Assembly (NCBI GenBank): GCA_030544215.1
Contig: JARZZO010000009.1
Coordinates: 50,587,129-50,651,128, forward strand
Direction: 5' to 3'
Source of the DNA: Zantedeschia hybrid cultivar
Lineage: Eukaryota > Streptophyta > Magnoliopsida > Alismatales > Araceae
Length of the DNA: 64,000 nucleotides
The notes under the pieces are model-generated. The model was not told the origin of the DNA. It ran no database searches and was given only the letters and a program-made list of their open reading frames with translations. This document shows, in pieces, positions 1-11,307 of this stretch. The position numbers and the translations under genes were made by a program. Within the stretch, counting starts at the first letter, position 1. Each line of letters starts with the position of its first letter.

Positions 1-889
1 CAAGCAATTTGAATAGTGAATTGCCCCGCGAAAAGGGGTTCGAAAGAAAGTATGCCGCACTCGCGAGGGACTGCCTCCCTAAGTTCTATTTCGAACACAG
101 TTGTTTGAGTGTATCCAATCTCTTCCCTTTTTGCAACCTCTCTCTCTTAAGTATAAATTGATGGAACTGAAGCCCCAAAATCTCATTCATTCTCTTTGCC
201 AGTTCAGTGCAACCCTTCCCCTTGTATCAGCATATGAAGCTTCACGTAACATCTTTAATTCGTGAGTTTCGAGATCATTAACTATAGACCAAAAGCCAAT
301 AACTATAGTTATTAGTTGTCGAAGCGGAAGGCTCTTCAAGAGTGGTTTCAGAACAAGAGCGGGTTGTTGTCTAACGAACAGATTACTGGAGTGATAAAAC
401 TCTGGAATATCATCTTTGACAGAGGAGAGCGAAGGAGAGGCAATTAAGGGTTAGAGAATGACTTAAAGCACTACTAAAAGATGCCTATTGGCCTCAGGCA
501 AGTGAATGGATTGACTAAGCCAATCATGAATGACCACCTAAGGAACCGACAACTGGAATAAGCCCGGAATGCAGGAACAGTAACCAACACCGGGACCACG
601 GGACGATCAAACTACCAAGAGGAACAACCTAAGTCAAGGAAGGCAACTGGAACACAAGCATAAGATGGATGTAGTCTTTCTATATAGAGTACTCGTTTAG
701 GAATAGGACTAAGCAACTGCTTCTGGAACACAAGCCAGCAAGTAATAGAAAGCCAGCCCTTTCGCATAAAAAAGCGCTAGTCGGCCTACCCCCTTTTCAT
801 TCTTTAGATTAAATAAGACCCTAGGACAAGGAACTGGAGCTACAGTCTCATTTTCGTCCATCGATTGGCAAGCAAGCCAACCAGACGAA
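1..889. other. Gene-poor left flank, organelle-like
   Basis: I see no convincing gene. The mixed composition and stretches such as the purine/pyrimidine-rich tract near 760-830 resemble plant mitochondrial intergenic DNA, and the next feature is a chloroplast gene relic. A nuclear insertion of organelle DNA is therefore possible. This is an impression from composition, not a match to a specific gene. Confidence 0.3.
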
Positions 890-1335
890 CTTTATGGAAA
901 CAATATATATTATCTCTGGTGCCATTATTCTTGCTTCTGCATCTATAGGTTGCATTTTGACCTGATATGGGAAGTAGCATATGTTTATTAATGGTTATAC
1001 AATGGCAGTCCTTATGAGCTCCTTTTTCTACACTTCTTACTTGGTTTAGCTTGTGATATGGGTATACAATGTACGCTTAGTTGGAGTCTGGGTGTGCGAC
1101 CTTAGATTTATCTTGCATATTCTACTTATGTTGCAGTGACTACTGCTATTTTCTTGATCTATCCAACTGATCAAAGAAGCCTTTGATGATGGTATGCCAC
1201 CAGGAATCTCTAGGACTTTCCACTTGATGATTGTATTCCAGGCATAACATAACAAACTTATGCATCTCTATTGAACATGCTAGGCTTAGCTACATGGTGG
1301 CTCCCTATTCAGTGCTATGCATGGTTCCTTTTCCT
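890..1335 (+). pseudogene. psbA: Degenerate chloroplast psbA fragment (photosystem II D1)
   Basis: In this stretch the bases align almost continuously with the middle of psbA, the chloroplast gene for the D1 reaction-centre protein. Recognisable pieces are the segment encoding LYGNN..ISGAII at 890-930, WLYNG/PYEL near 990-1020, FLIYP near 1150, DGMP and GIS near 1185-1215, MIVFQA near 1225-1245, and FSAMHGS near 1310-1332. This corresponds roughly to D1 residues 72-217 of about 353. The reading frame is broken by indels (for example extra TATA near 915) and several stops, so it cannot be expressed. Both gene ends are missing. Such fragments are common in plant mitochondrial DNA and in nuclear organelle insertions. 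Identity as a psbA relic is clear; how it got here is inference. Confidence 0.85.
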
Positions 1336-4180
1336 TGGTCTATAATGTAGTGATTAGTCTCTAGTTTTGAGGGCTAGAACCATTAGAGAAAAGGGGCTCA
1401 GTTCAGTACTTCTCGGGATGAGAAAGGGTAAGTTCAATAGTTCGGGGCTAGAGAAAGGCTTTACACTTCTTCTTCTTTCAATGGAAGAAGAGGCAATACC
1501 AACTAAAACCCTACCCCTACCCCACCCTAGCCTTGGATCAGTGGATCTTTTTGTGGCTGGCCCGTTCTTCTTTTGTAGTGACCGGGCATTCTCAAAAGGC
1601 GAAGCCTATTGTTAATAGGAAAGTCAAGTGTCCTGTGTTTAAACAAACTGCCTTTATAAAGGCATGTGCACTACTTTAATTCAAAATAATAGAGCCATTG
1701 GTACTCTTTTCTTTGTGATCCTCTACCTCTTTATTTGAAACTTGATCTTGCACGCATCTTCGTTTCAATTCCTACCCATAGAATGAGTCTTTCTGGACCC
1801 ACTCACCACCCTTGCTTTGGTGTGCTATTGATAACACTTTTAGCTCTTAACGCGGAAATGTGGAAAAGCATAGCGAGAAAGGTACCGTGCTGAAAGTTCC
1901 CTTTCCACTTACCCGATCTAGCATTTTGGCCCTCTTGTGCCGAACTGAGTTCGGTCCTTCTGGTAGGGCAAAAGTTCTGGCTTTCGTAAGGGCTGCTTTG
2001 CAAGTTGAGTGAGGGTAAGGTGCGCAAATGCTTTGAAGCAGGAATAGCAGACTGAGAAAGCACTTGCTCGGTCTGGGGAAGCCCCTTTCCCTGATCGCTT
2101 TGATACGACAACAAGGCGCTTGCGACTGAGCTTGATATGATTCACCCAGTACATGGTATTGGTAATAGCATCAACCAAACTTGTTGGGAAGGTCGCCTAT
2201 GCAAGAAATGTGACTTCAGATTAGGGACTACCAAACTCATTTATAGATCCAAATTATGCGAGAAGAAGGGAGGTCACGAAACACATGAGCGGGACATATG
2301 ACGAGAAGGGATCATAGAGGTGCGTGCGAGAGTAGGATTTGCTGCTTCCAGTTTAGGTGCAAAGGAACAGGACTAAGAGCCGTTTTCGCTATCCAGTGTA
2401 ATAGCTAGTGGGCAAATTCGATCATAATCCAATCCCTAGTTAGCTTTAGAGAATAGGGAAATGTAGATCTCAAAGTTGGGTGGAGGTAGTTTCCGATTCT
2501 CATCGAAGGCGGGCAAGTAAAGGAGGGAGTAGGCGGTGGGAGTGTCAACCGAATGCTCAGGGCATGATTATTATGGAGAACTCTTCCTTCTTCGACCCCC
2601 ATCGCTTAAAGGGGCGAAAATAAAAAAGATAATGGTGGAGAAAAACCTTCAGAAGAATGACTATAAACCATTTACTATACAGTCTAAAATAATAGGAGAT
2701 AAGTCTTTGGGTGGATGGGAATGATTCAAACATGGAATCTAATTCAATCATGCTTCCTGGAACAAGAGAAAATCAATCTATGGAGACACTAAGTTTATGG
2801 AGAATGTCCCTTGGAGGAAGCACATTGCAAGGAAACAAAAGTGGGCGTGCACTTTCAATGGTTCTAGTAAGGCATATCTTTAGTATGAAATAGGAGCTTG
2901 ATCGCGCGCGCTCTAAAAAAGAATCAACAGATAGCGGGCTTTAATTTTTGATGCTCCACTACAAGCGTCAGTGTCGAACAACGATCGTTGAACAAAGTGA
3001 ATTTCTTTCTTCAATCATTCATTCGATAGGAAGCCGGAGGCAGGACACATGCAGTTCACTCGACCTATTCTACTTTAGGAATAGAAGGATTGATTATGCT
3101 AGAACTTCCTGCTTTCATGTTCATATACCATATTATGAGGAAGAGGACCGAACGAAACCAACTGGGAAAGAGAAATCCCGCGGAGAATCAAAATGGAATT
3201 ATCTTTTGATGCAGAAAAAGCCAAAAATGGGGGCAAAGTCAACCTAACCGAACTTTTCATAAGCTACGCACTTTAGGCCAGGCCTTACTATAAGCAACCT
3301 TATCAATCCCACTCAATCCTTTACACCGATGTTTCGTACTCTCTCGATCTGGTCATCACAACTCCTCCTTGGATTGTTCATCGATGTGCTCATAGAAAAG
3401 GAGGATGTCATCCTTGATCTATGTTGTTTAGCTGGCCTTGGTATTTCAAAGTTTCCCAGTCATAGTCATTGATACTTGAACCTCTTTCCACTCTCAGAAG
3501 CCCACACTTATAACAGTGTATTTCTCTCTCTGTAGCTTCTGGAGTTATTCCAAGGCAAGCTTGTTTACTGGTCATTAGATTTTTCATGATAATGTCAAGG
3601 GCCTTTTTTGGAGGTATCCGTTGGGTGACTCTGGGAAAGTGTAGTTTCACTTGATGAAACTCGTGCTTAATACAAGGAATGGAAATGACCCGCTCTTTAA
3701 TTTGTTCTCAAGAACACGAAAGCTCATCATTTTCAAGCCCTAATTGATTATTCAATTGGGCCTCCGTAGGGATTGGGGTGTGTACTTCGAGAACTACTCC
3801 GTCCGGGTCAGGACTTTCCAGTATTTTGAAAACCTCAACCGATGCCCTGGGGCTTGGAGCTTGAAACAAAATGGGGGCTTTCGTGTTGCCTGGCTAATCC
3901 AGGGTCTGTGTGGCAACTTGTTGCCTTTCCCCTACCACGTAGCCACGTCTCCCATGTGACTTTCTCCCCTTATTGGCTTGGCGTGATTTACACAACTAGA
4001 AAAGGTAGGATGAGTTGGTTGAGCTACCTCGCCATTTTGATCCATGTCGGCTTCACCAATCCCAAAAGTGTGGGTTTGGGCTGTGGATGATTCACCCGCC
4101 GCACTTCCCTCTGTATCTGATGATCGGTTGAACTCGTCAAATACACGAATCCAATCCCTTATTCCTTACGGAGGGAGAGC
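1336..4180. other. Left flank, no recognised gene
   Basis: Only short open frames occur, and none resembles a family I know. Two could be looked at again: 2948-3247 plus (99 codons) and 3408-3650 minus (80 codons). The 3' end of this stretch (about 3650-4180), read on the minus strand, continues into 63401-64000 once element 1 is removed, so both belong to the same pre-insertion locus. Confidence 0.3.
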
Positions 4181-4185
4181 CCCCT
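4181..4185. repeat. Target-site duplication of element 1 (left copy)
   Basis: The sequence CCCCT lies directly before the TGTCG start of the left LTR. The same five bases (63396-63400) follow the ACA end of the right LTR. A perfect 5-bp duplication is the usual product of Ty3/gypsy integrase and fixes both ends of element 1. Confidence 0.95.
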
Positions 4186-4624
4186 TGTCGTACATTTTTT
4201 TGGAAAAATGCACTTGATCTTGATTTTTTGATTTTGATTTTGATTTGTTATTTGTGCGCTCTACCTGACTCAATCAGATGATTGCGTAGTTCTTCGACTC
4301 GATCCTGCTACCCATAAATGGAATAGCGTTACTTACATCCTCCTAAGAGGAAAACCCTTGATTAATCGTTGGAAGAATAGAATAACACCCTTTGAAATGA
4401 TATAAGATATACAAGATTGCATTTGAAAAATGAATGAATTTCAGTTTTTTATTTGAGAAAAAAACTCATTTTTTAGTTTAAAGTTGAGTCTGCGTAAGAC
4501 TTTGATTTATTGATTTTTTATTGATGGATGATGATGAGAGACATTTTTTATTATTTTTGGCTTGATTTATGTGGATGCATTGAAGATTTGTTGAATTTTT
4601 ATGTTTGGAAATGAGCATGAAGTT

Positions 4625-7600
4625 GAGTCTGCGCAAGGATGCACAGACTCATTTGTTACCAATGAGAATGCTTGTCTTTATTATTTTGATTTTTGATTTG
4701 TAAGAGGAATGAAGATCTTTTTATGGCATTTTGATTGAAGTAGATGACATTTTTTATCAAGGAAATCTAATAAACATTCCTTATTATGTTTTTTTTTTTT
4801 TTTAGATTTGAGTGAAGAAGTTTTAGATTTGATTTGGAAGGTATGGAAAAATGTTTTTTTTGTTTTCTTATTTGATTTGAGTGAAAGATGCTTCAAATAC
4901 TTATACTTTTTATGTTTTGAATTTGTAGTTTTTTAGAGAATGAGCAAGGTTGAAGTGAGGCTTCTTTTAGGTATTTTTTATGTTTTGCAAAAGGACAAAT
5001 TTGAGTTTTATTTGATTTTTTATTTATAGAAAGTATTTTATTTTTATCTTTGGGTTTTTTTATTCAATTTCAAAGGAATTAGAGTTGAAAGATTTGGATT
5101 TTAGCAATTAGGGGTTGAGTCTGAGAAGGGTAGTGCAGACTCATCTGTCATAAGCTTATTTTTTTAGTTTTTAGGTAATTTTTAGGGAAAAGTTGTCATT
5201 TTTTGTTTGGGTTTTGATTTGTGGAAAATATAGGGTTTATTCTTAAGATTTTGTTTTGATTTAATAGCCAAAATACTAGATTTTAGGAATTTAAGGTTGA
5301 GTCTGCGCTATACAGCGCAGACTCATTGTTTGTCAAAGTGTTTAGCATTTTTTATATTTTTTGTGAAATGAGTTTTAAGCTTTTATTTAGGTTTTTGGCT
5401 TATATAAAGTATAAAGTTTTTATGTAAATTTTTGGATTTAATTTGGAGCTAAATTAAGGTCAAAAGGGCTAATTTTGGGATTTCAGGGTTGAGTCTATGC
5501 TGGGTAGCGCAGACTCATTTGTCACCATAGTGTTTTTTGTTATTTTATGCATTTTTTTAAGAACAACTTGGTGTTTATTTGATATTCTGATAGATAAGAA
5601 TAAACTTGATTTTTAGAGGGTTTTAGATCTTCTTTTGGTGCTCGGGAAGTTGCTTTTTAATTTTTTGTGAATTTCAGGGCTGAGTCTGCGCCAGGATGCG
5701 CAGACTCAAGTCTGAACTGTGGATTTTTTGATTATGAGTTGTTTTATTGGATTTTTGGTGGAATAACTTGATTTTATGTTTTGTTTGGTGATGGTTTACA
5801 GATTTGGAGCTGCGGGCATTATTTGGGGGCCAAGAGATGAGGTTTTGGCCTTGGGATTGATGCGCAGACTCAAGTTCACAGAGGATTTTGGGCAAGATTC
5901 TTGAAAAGGTGGAACCTCCTGAGGTTGAGGGGGATTCCAAGAGTTTCAAAGAGTTGGGGAGCTTCAAATATCAATGATACAAGAAAAAATGAGTTTGAGT
6001 CTGCGCAAGGAGTGCGCAGACTCAGCTGAACTTGTAATTTTGGTTTATTTTTAAAGAGATTTGGATCCTTTTTGTAAATGGATGTTTATTTAAATGACAT
6101 GGAGTGTTTGATATATGATTTCAAGTGGTTTGAGGAATTTGATTTATTGTTTAGTTGATTTTTTCATTTGAAATGAGCTTATGAAAGGTGTGCAGACTCA
6201 ACTTGTGTCTGGAATTTTGTGTTTATTTAAAATAGAAGATGGCTATCTTAAACCCTTTTTTGAATGAATTAACTTTAATTATTTGAGTTACTTGAACCAT
6301 AAATGAGTCTATTAGTCCATGCAAGGCCTCTTTGACAATTTTGAGTTGAGTCTGCGTAAGGGTGCGCAGACTTAGAATAGTGGTGCAGACTCAAGTCTGA
6401 AATTTGATTTTTGAGTATCCTGCACAGTTCAAGCTACAATTAAATCCATCAAGGGGTTAGTTTAAACCATTAAAGTTAGAATATGAAATCCGGAATGGAG
6501 AAAAACAGATTGTACCCCATTCGCAATTGAATTTCCATAGTTATAGGTGTGTAGACTCAAAATCTGAGCATAATTTCAGGTTTATACCTCTTTCAACTTG
6601 AAGTGATCTAAGAATCACCACAAATTTGGGGAGGATAACACTGAGAAATCTCAGAAGTTGAGTATGGCTACATGAGGCCTTTTCAAAGAGTGGTTCTTGT
6701 GTGGATTTCTTCAAATGACATGATTTCTTCATGTTTATCTCATTCTTCTTGGGTCACTTTATAAAGCATTGAAAATGCTCAATATATTGATTCCAAGTTG
6801 AATTTCAACCTTTCATTAGGAAAACCCAATGAAAAGGTTTAAGATCTTCATGAAAGGTCATGGTCATGAAGGGACCCAAAAGACCAACTCCCTTAAAGGG
6901 ATTTGTAATGGCTAATGAACCATAGGGATGGCTATAAAGGGGGGCGTGCCGAGCATCCAACCACTCACCCAATGGGTGCCCTTAATGCCTTCAAGATGCA
7001 AGAAAAACCCGCAAGGGGAAATCCAAAGCATCTCTACATTTGGAGAACAAGGAACTCCACCAATTTTCCTAGAGGATCACATGTAGCCATGAACCATAGA
7101 GGTGGCTATAAAGGGGGGTGTGCCGAGCATCCAACCACTCACCCAAAGGGTGCCCTTAATGCCTTCAAAATGAAAGGGTTATCCACAGGGAATCACCCAT
7201 TCCATTTCTACATTTGGGGAGGAAGGAACTCCACCAACTCATTGGGACTTCGGGACACATCATCTAAATGAACCCATAGAAATGGGAACACAAGAATGAT
7301 GCTTTTTGTGTGAGGGCCCTTGATGGGTTACCCAACATGAGATTGCTGGCACCCTTAGATTGGGACATCCTTGAAAAATATCGGAAAACATTTAAAGCTT
7401 AAAACATATGGCAAAACTTCGATTTGAAACATTAAGGGCTTCATAACCCAAAGTCTAATCCATTTAAGACCTTCATTGGGCCTCAAAGGGACAGTCCTAG
7501 GTCCAAGGAACCTTTGGACAACTTGGGGGAGGATCAAAGAATCACCTCAAGCCCAAAAACGCACTTGGAAGAGGCGCAGACTCAAAACCTGCAATTGGCG

Positions 7601-7628
7601 CTGAGTCTGCGCAGGGAGGCGCATACTC
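4625..7628. repeat. 26-bp dyads GAGTCTGCGC-N6-GCGCAGACTC in the left LTR of element 1
   Basis: Full dyads lie at 4625-4650, 5117-5142, 5299-5324, 5491-5516, 5682-5707, 5997-6023 (spacer 7), 6348-6373 and 7603-7628. Single arms lie near 5862, 6187, 6393, 6550 and 7574. The spacer is six bases in all full copies except one, while its sequence varies. Between 5117 and 5682 the copies recur every 182-192 bp. The right LTR has matching sites at 58506, 58998, 59181, 59374, 59879, 60230 and 61486, and a decayed one at 59567. Confidence 0.9.
6913..7260. repeat. 174-bp tandem duplication inside the element 1 LTR
   Basis: Two units begin at about 6913 and 7087 with the shared start ATGAACCATAG. Both contain GGCTATAAAGGGGGG and a segment that includes GCCGAGCATCCAACCA. 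The same pair occurs in the right LTR near 60795-61145, so the duplication predates insertion. Confidence 0.85.
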
Positions 7629-8744
7629 AACACTGTAGCACCTGCAAACCCCAGACTCAGGCTGAAAACCGGATTTTCGGTGAAAAATAGGTTCAAATAT
7701 AACCCAAATAATGGAAAATAAAGTATAAAAGATACAAGACCTAAAATATTTATTTAAAATATATTTTAGATGCATTTCTTTAGGAAAATATCATGAAAAC
7801 TTGAATATGAACATAAGAGAAACTTAGGCATACTTTTTATCTTTTCCATGGATCTCTCCTTCTTGGCTCCATGTTAGAGGGTTTCTACTCAAAGAATCTC
7901 ATCCTCAACTAGTGAGGGAACTCCTTGAGATCCTCTAGGGCCTAAACCCTTAGCCATTAAAGGAAAAAGGTCCAAACAAAACCCATTTGGTTCCAACATG
8001 AAAACAAAAACTTAGATCTTAATATATATGAAACTTAGGGAATTTCTCTTGATGTTTGGCTTTGGGGGAATATCATACATGGAAGGGATGTGCTCCTAAG
8101 GGTCATGGAAGGCCAAGCCACCTTGAAAAACCCCATACCAAAGACAAATAAATGAAAAATCAGTTTTTAGGAAATCTGGACAGCAGAGCACATTTTGGGT
8201 CATATCTCCACATTTAGGGGGTTTCAAGGCTTGAGAAGACCATTTCTATAAACTAGAAAGGCCCCTCTACCATCCACATACGAAAAACACATGCCTTATG
8301 AAGGAAAAAATGACATAAAATCAAGATAACCAGCGGATTCACAAAATAGACTCAGAAAATCTGAACATTGCATTTCATTACTTTCAATCATCATGGATGA
8401 ACATCAAGGGGGAGATAGAAGTTTCTATGAGCATCAAAATGAAAGAAAAACATTATAAGAAAGCAAGGAGATAGAAATAAACCCCTTCTTCACCCCCACT
8501 CTACCTTGGAGAGGGGATGAGAAGGGAGAATGGCTCTTGATGCCTACAATCTTGCTCTCTTCTTCTCTAGCACTCTTCCTTTCTTTTTCTCTTATACTCT
8601 AACTCTTTTTTCTCTCTTGGGATGCAGGAAATGGAGGGGAAGGAGGAGGGAGATGTGCTCCTCCAAGCTTTCTCACTTTTCTTCTTCTCTTTTCTATTTT
8701 TTGGGATTTTTGTCTCCAACTTTTTCTTGTAGAAGATGGGAGTT

Positions 8745-8753
8745 CTTTTATAG
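8745..8753 (-). promoter_or_regulatory. Candidate TATA box of element 1 LTR promoter
   Basis: Read on the minus strand this is CTATAAAAG followed by AACTCC. If it is the real promoter, U3 is only about 760 bp and most of the LTR, including all the dyads, would be transcribed as a long leader. Other TATA-like stretches exist in this T-rich LTR, so the choice is tentative. Confidence 0.35.
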
Positions 8754-9511
8754 ATAAAGTTGGGTTACTTTTTGGGGGTAGATTAGGCATATATTAGCCT
8801 TAGGTTAGGGATAAGAAATCCCTCTTGAGAGCCCTCCAATGAGGCCACAACACTTGGAGAATCATGATTGGCTTCTCCTTTTGCTTTTCACCTACCCTCT
8901 TCTAGAAGAATCTTGAGGGGGACCACTTGCTTTTCTTCTTATCCTTCTTTGGGCAGATTTGACCATGGGCCAAAGGGATAAGAATAGGCCATGGGGGGGA
9001 CCATTTGGGCCCTTTTGAAGGCTGCTACGAAATTGGGCTTTGGCGTTTACTTTTTGGGCCCAAATTGGCCCTATTGAGCTTCTTTTGCTTGAGATAATGG
9101 GCCTAGGCCTTCCCTCTTGGATTTCTTCATCATTTGGGCTGAAAGTAGCCCCTTTTTGACTTCTTTGGCCTTGCAAGAATGGGTATGACAGCTGTCCATT
9201 AACTTTCTTCACTTGGGTCTTCTTTTGAAAAATTGCTTGGACCTCCTTTGCTTGAGATAATGGGCCCGGTTGCACCATTGGATTTCTTCATCATTTGGGC
9301 CCTACAGTGGCCCCTTTTTGATTCATTTGGCTTGCAAAATAGGCATGACTGCTGCCCATTAACCTTCTTCACTTGGGCTTTCTTTGAAAAATTGCTTGGA
9401 CCTTTCTTGCTTGAATTAATGGGTTCGGTTCTTCCTTTCAATTCTCTTTGATTTGGGCCTTCTTTGTTGATCTTTAGGCTCTTCTTCTTGTTCAATTTTT
9501 TGGTGACAACA

Positions 9512-9522
9512 AATGCCCCCCA
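9512..9522 (-). other. Polypurine tract of element 1
   Basis: On the minus strand it reads TGGGGGGCATT and directly abuts the 3' LTR. This is the expected plus-strand DNA primer and confirms the minus orientation. Confidence 0.85.
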
Positions 9523-9769
9523 CGTATGCGGCTCACGCACGGAGACCGGAGGCAATGAAGTGAGTTGTATGCATGGCCCATTGTCGCGTACTTATCTCAT
9601 TTAAGCGGCTCACAGTTTAAAACTGGCCCCACTTAATGGTCTTGATTCACCCATTAAAGACTTGTTTTGCTTGAGGACTGCTGCAATCACTAGGATTCCT
9701 TCTTGAATTTGTTTCCGCGACCGACTCAGATCGGGTCTCGAGCTTCGAGCAATCATAAGTTAATATACC

Positions 9770-10085
9770 ATTTGAGTCTGCGCCAGTCCAGGTTTAACTT
9801 GGGCTTTAAACCGACCGGATTTCTTGAATTTAGAGGATGGGGCATGTGCCCTTTGAGTCTGCGCTGGTTCAGGCTTCAATTCGGCTCCAAACCCGGCCAT
9901 ATATGTTTAATTTGAGAGAAAGGGGTAGATCCCCTTGAGTCTGCGCCGGTTCAATTTCATTTTGGCTTCGAACCGGTTCACGTATGTGAGGTTTGAAATA
10001 GGGGGGCATATGCCCTTGAGTCTGCGCCGGTTCAGTCCGGTTCAGGCCTTGGACCGGCTAGGGCTTCAAGGACCGGCTTGGTCGG
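9770..10085 (+). repeat. 4 x 81-bp array with GAGTCTGCGC half-sites upstream of the antisense gene
   Basis: GAGTCTGCGC occurs at 9774, 9855, 9937 and 10018, so spacings are 81, 82 and 81 bp. Each is followed by a CCGGTTCA-like stretch and then a GAACCGG/AACCGG-like stretch. The array ends just before a TATA box, an enhancer-like position for the plus-strand PMD gene. The half-site is the same as one arm of the dyads in the LTR of the element. Confidence 0.85.
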
Positions 10086-10086
10086 T

Positions 10087-10095
10087 TATAAAAAG
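10087..10095 (+). promoter_or_regulatory. TATA box of the antisense PMD gene in element 1
   Basis: TATAAAAAG lies about 60 bp after the last half-site of the 81-bp array and 1.2 kb before the start codon at 11308. The position and orientation suit the plus-strand gene rather than the minus-strand retrotransposon. Confidence 0.6.
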
Positions 10096-11307
10096 GGAGG
10101 GGGCAGGATGCCTTTGCTGTTGTGCTGGGGGATTCCGAGCGTCACCCGACCCTTCCTCTTCTTCCTCTTGCCATCGCCGGTGGACGGAGCTGCTGGAGCC
10201 GCAGGAGCAGACCCTTGCCGCCGCAGATCGCTGCCGCCACGCTTCTCTCCTTCTTCCCGTCGTCGCCGGCGCCACAGCAGCTGTCGGGGAGCGCCATTGC
10301 TGGCGAGAGCTGCCGCTGCTGCCGTCTGTGCGTCGGCCCTCCGCCGTTTGGGGGGTGGCACTTGCTTGGCACGCCGGTAGCCTTCTTTCCCCCTGCCGGT
10401 GACAAACGCTGCAACCCTGTTGGGGAGCGTTATTTCCATTGCCTGTGGGTGTGTAGGCCGTCGGGTTCAGAATCGTAGGCCATGCTTCCCTTCTTCTTCG
10501 TGAGCTGCATCGCAGGGGCTTGAGGAGGTTGGGGCACGGCTTATAGGCCAGGCTCTGTTCTTCTTTTCCTTCCTTGGCATTGGGTGTCGCAGCAGTTCTT
10601 GGGGAGCACCGCCGCTATCACAGGGAAAGCCTTCACTGGTTGGGCTTGCGGGCTTCAGCCACGCGGCTGTTGGTGTGCGCAAGGGAGACTGGTCCGGTAG
10701 GCACAGTCGGCGGCAGACTTCGGATCACAGTTCAGCCTCTTCACCAGTGTCTCGTCTGTTGGTTGAAGGAGAAAGGCAAAGCCTTTTTTCTGATTTTTTG
10801 GCCGGTGGGACTGGTGGGGTGTTGTTGGCCGCCATTGATTTGGGCATGGAGAGAGTGAAAAGGGTCTCTTCTGCGTTATATTCATCTTCTAACATTTTTT
10901 GTTTGTCTTCTTTTTGCAGGAAATCGACTTTGGATCCCTCCATCTACAGTAGGCGCAGACTCACTACTGTAGCACTGTAGGTCGGATGGCTCTTCTTCAG
11001 CATACCTACTGCTTGACTTTGGCAGTTCCCATGGGAGCAATCTCTGGGGCTGCGGTTTCAGTACCTAGTCCCGGTTGTAGCTCGGCTCTCGGGAAGTAGG
11101 TCACTGGAATGCCATTCCTACACCCCTCTGTCTTTGACATGGGTCTTCTTCTTATCGGAGTATCTCGGTCTGTCTCGGATGGCTCTCGATAAAATTTTAA
11201 CAGCCCTCTTTTAAGGGGAGATGCTGCCGAAATTTCGACAGAATTTTCTTTTTCGAGGAAGGCTTTTTGCATTTGATTTGACTTGTTGCCTCTTCTCTTT
11301 CAGTATA
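10096..11307 (+). other. Probable 5' untranslated region with introns of the PMD gene
   Basis: This is GC-rich sequence with no conserved frame. Pyrimidine-rich acceptors ending in CAG occur at 10917-10919 and at 11301-11303, the second only four bases before the start codon. At least one leader intron is therefore likely. I could not assign donors. Confidence 0.45.

Larger units (their letters stand above)
4186..9511 (-). repeat. 3' LTR of element 1 (5.3 kb)
   Basis: It is near-identical along its whole length to 58064-63395. It is T-rich and contains about ten copies of an inverted repeat with arms GAGTCTGCGC and GCGCAGACTC, a 174-bp tandem duplication at 6913-7260, and no coding capacity. 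Short open frames such as 8530-8757 recur in both LTRs but look like chance. Confidence 0.93.

Noticed and set aside
1..4180. tRNA or intact mitochondrial genes
   Set aside because: I looked for cloverleaf-like stretches and known organelle proteins and found only the psbA relic.
6930..6945. Plus-strand TATA-like GGCTATAAAGGGG in the LTR of element 1
   Set aside because: The element reads on the minus strand, and the motif occurs in both halves of a duplication with no gene downstream.
8530..8757. Frame of 75 codons recurring at 62412-62639
   Set aside because: The recurrence is because both lie in the two LTRs of element 1. The hydrophobic text comes from T-rich DNA and there is no promoter or family match.
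10115..10480. Several overlapping 70-150-codon frames on both strands
   Set aside because: GC-rich leader DNA gives open frames in many phases at once. None has domain motifs and they contradict each other.
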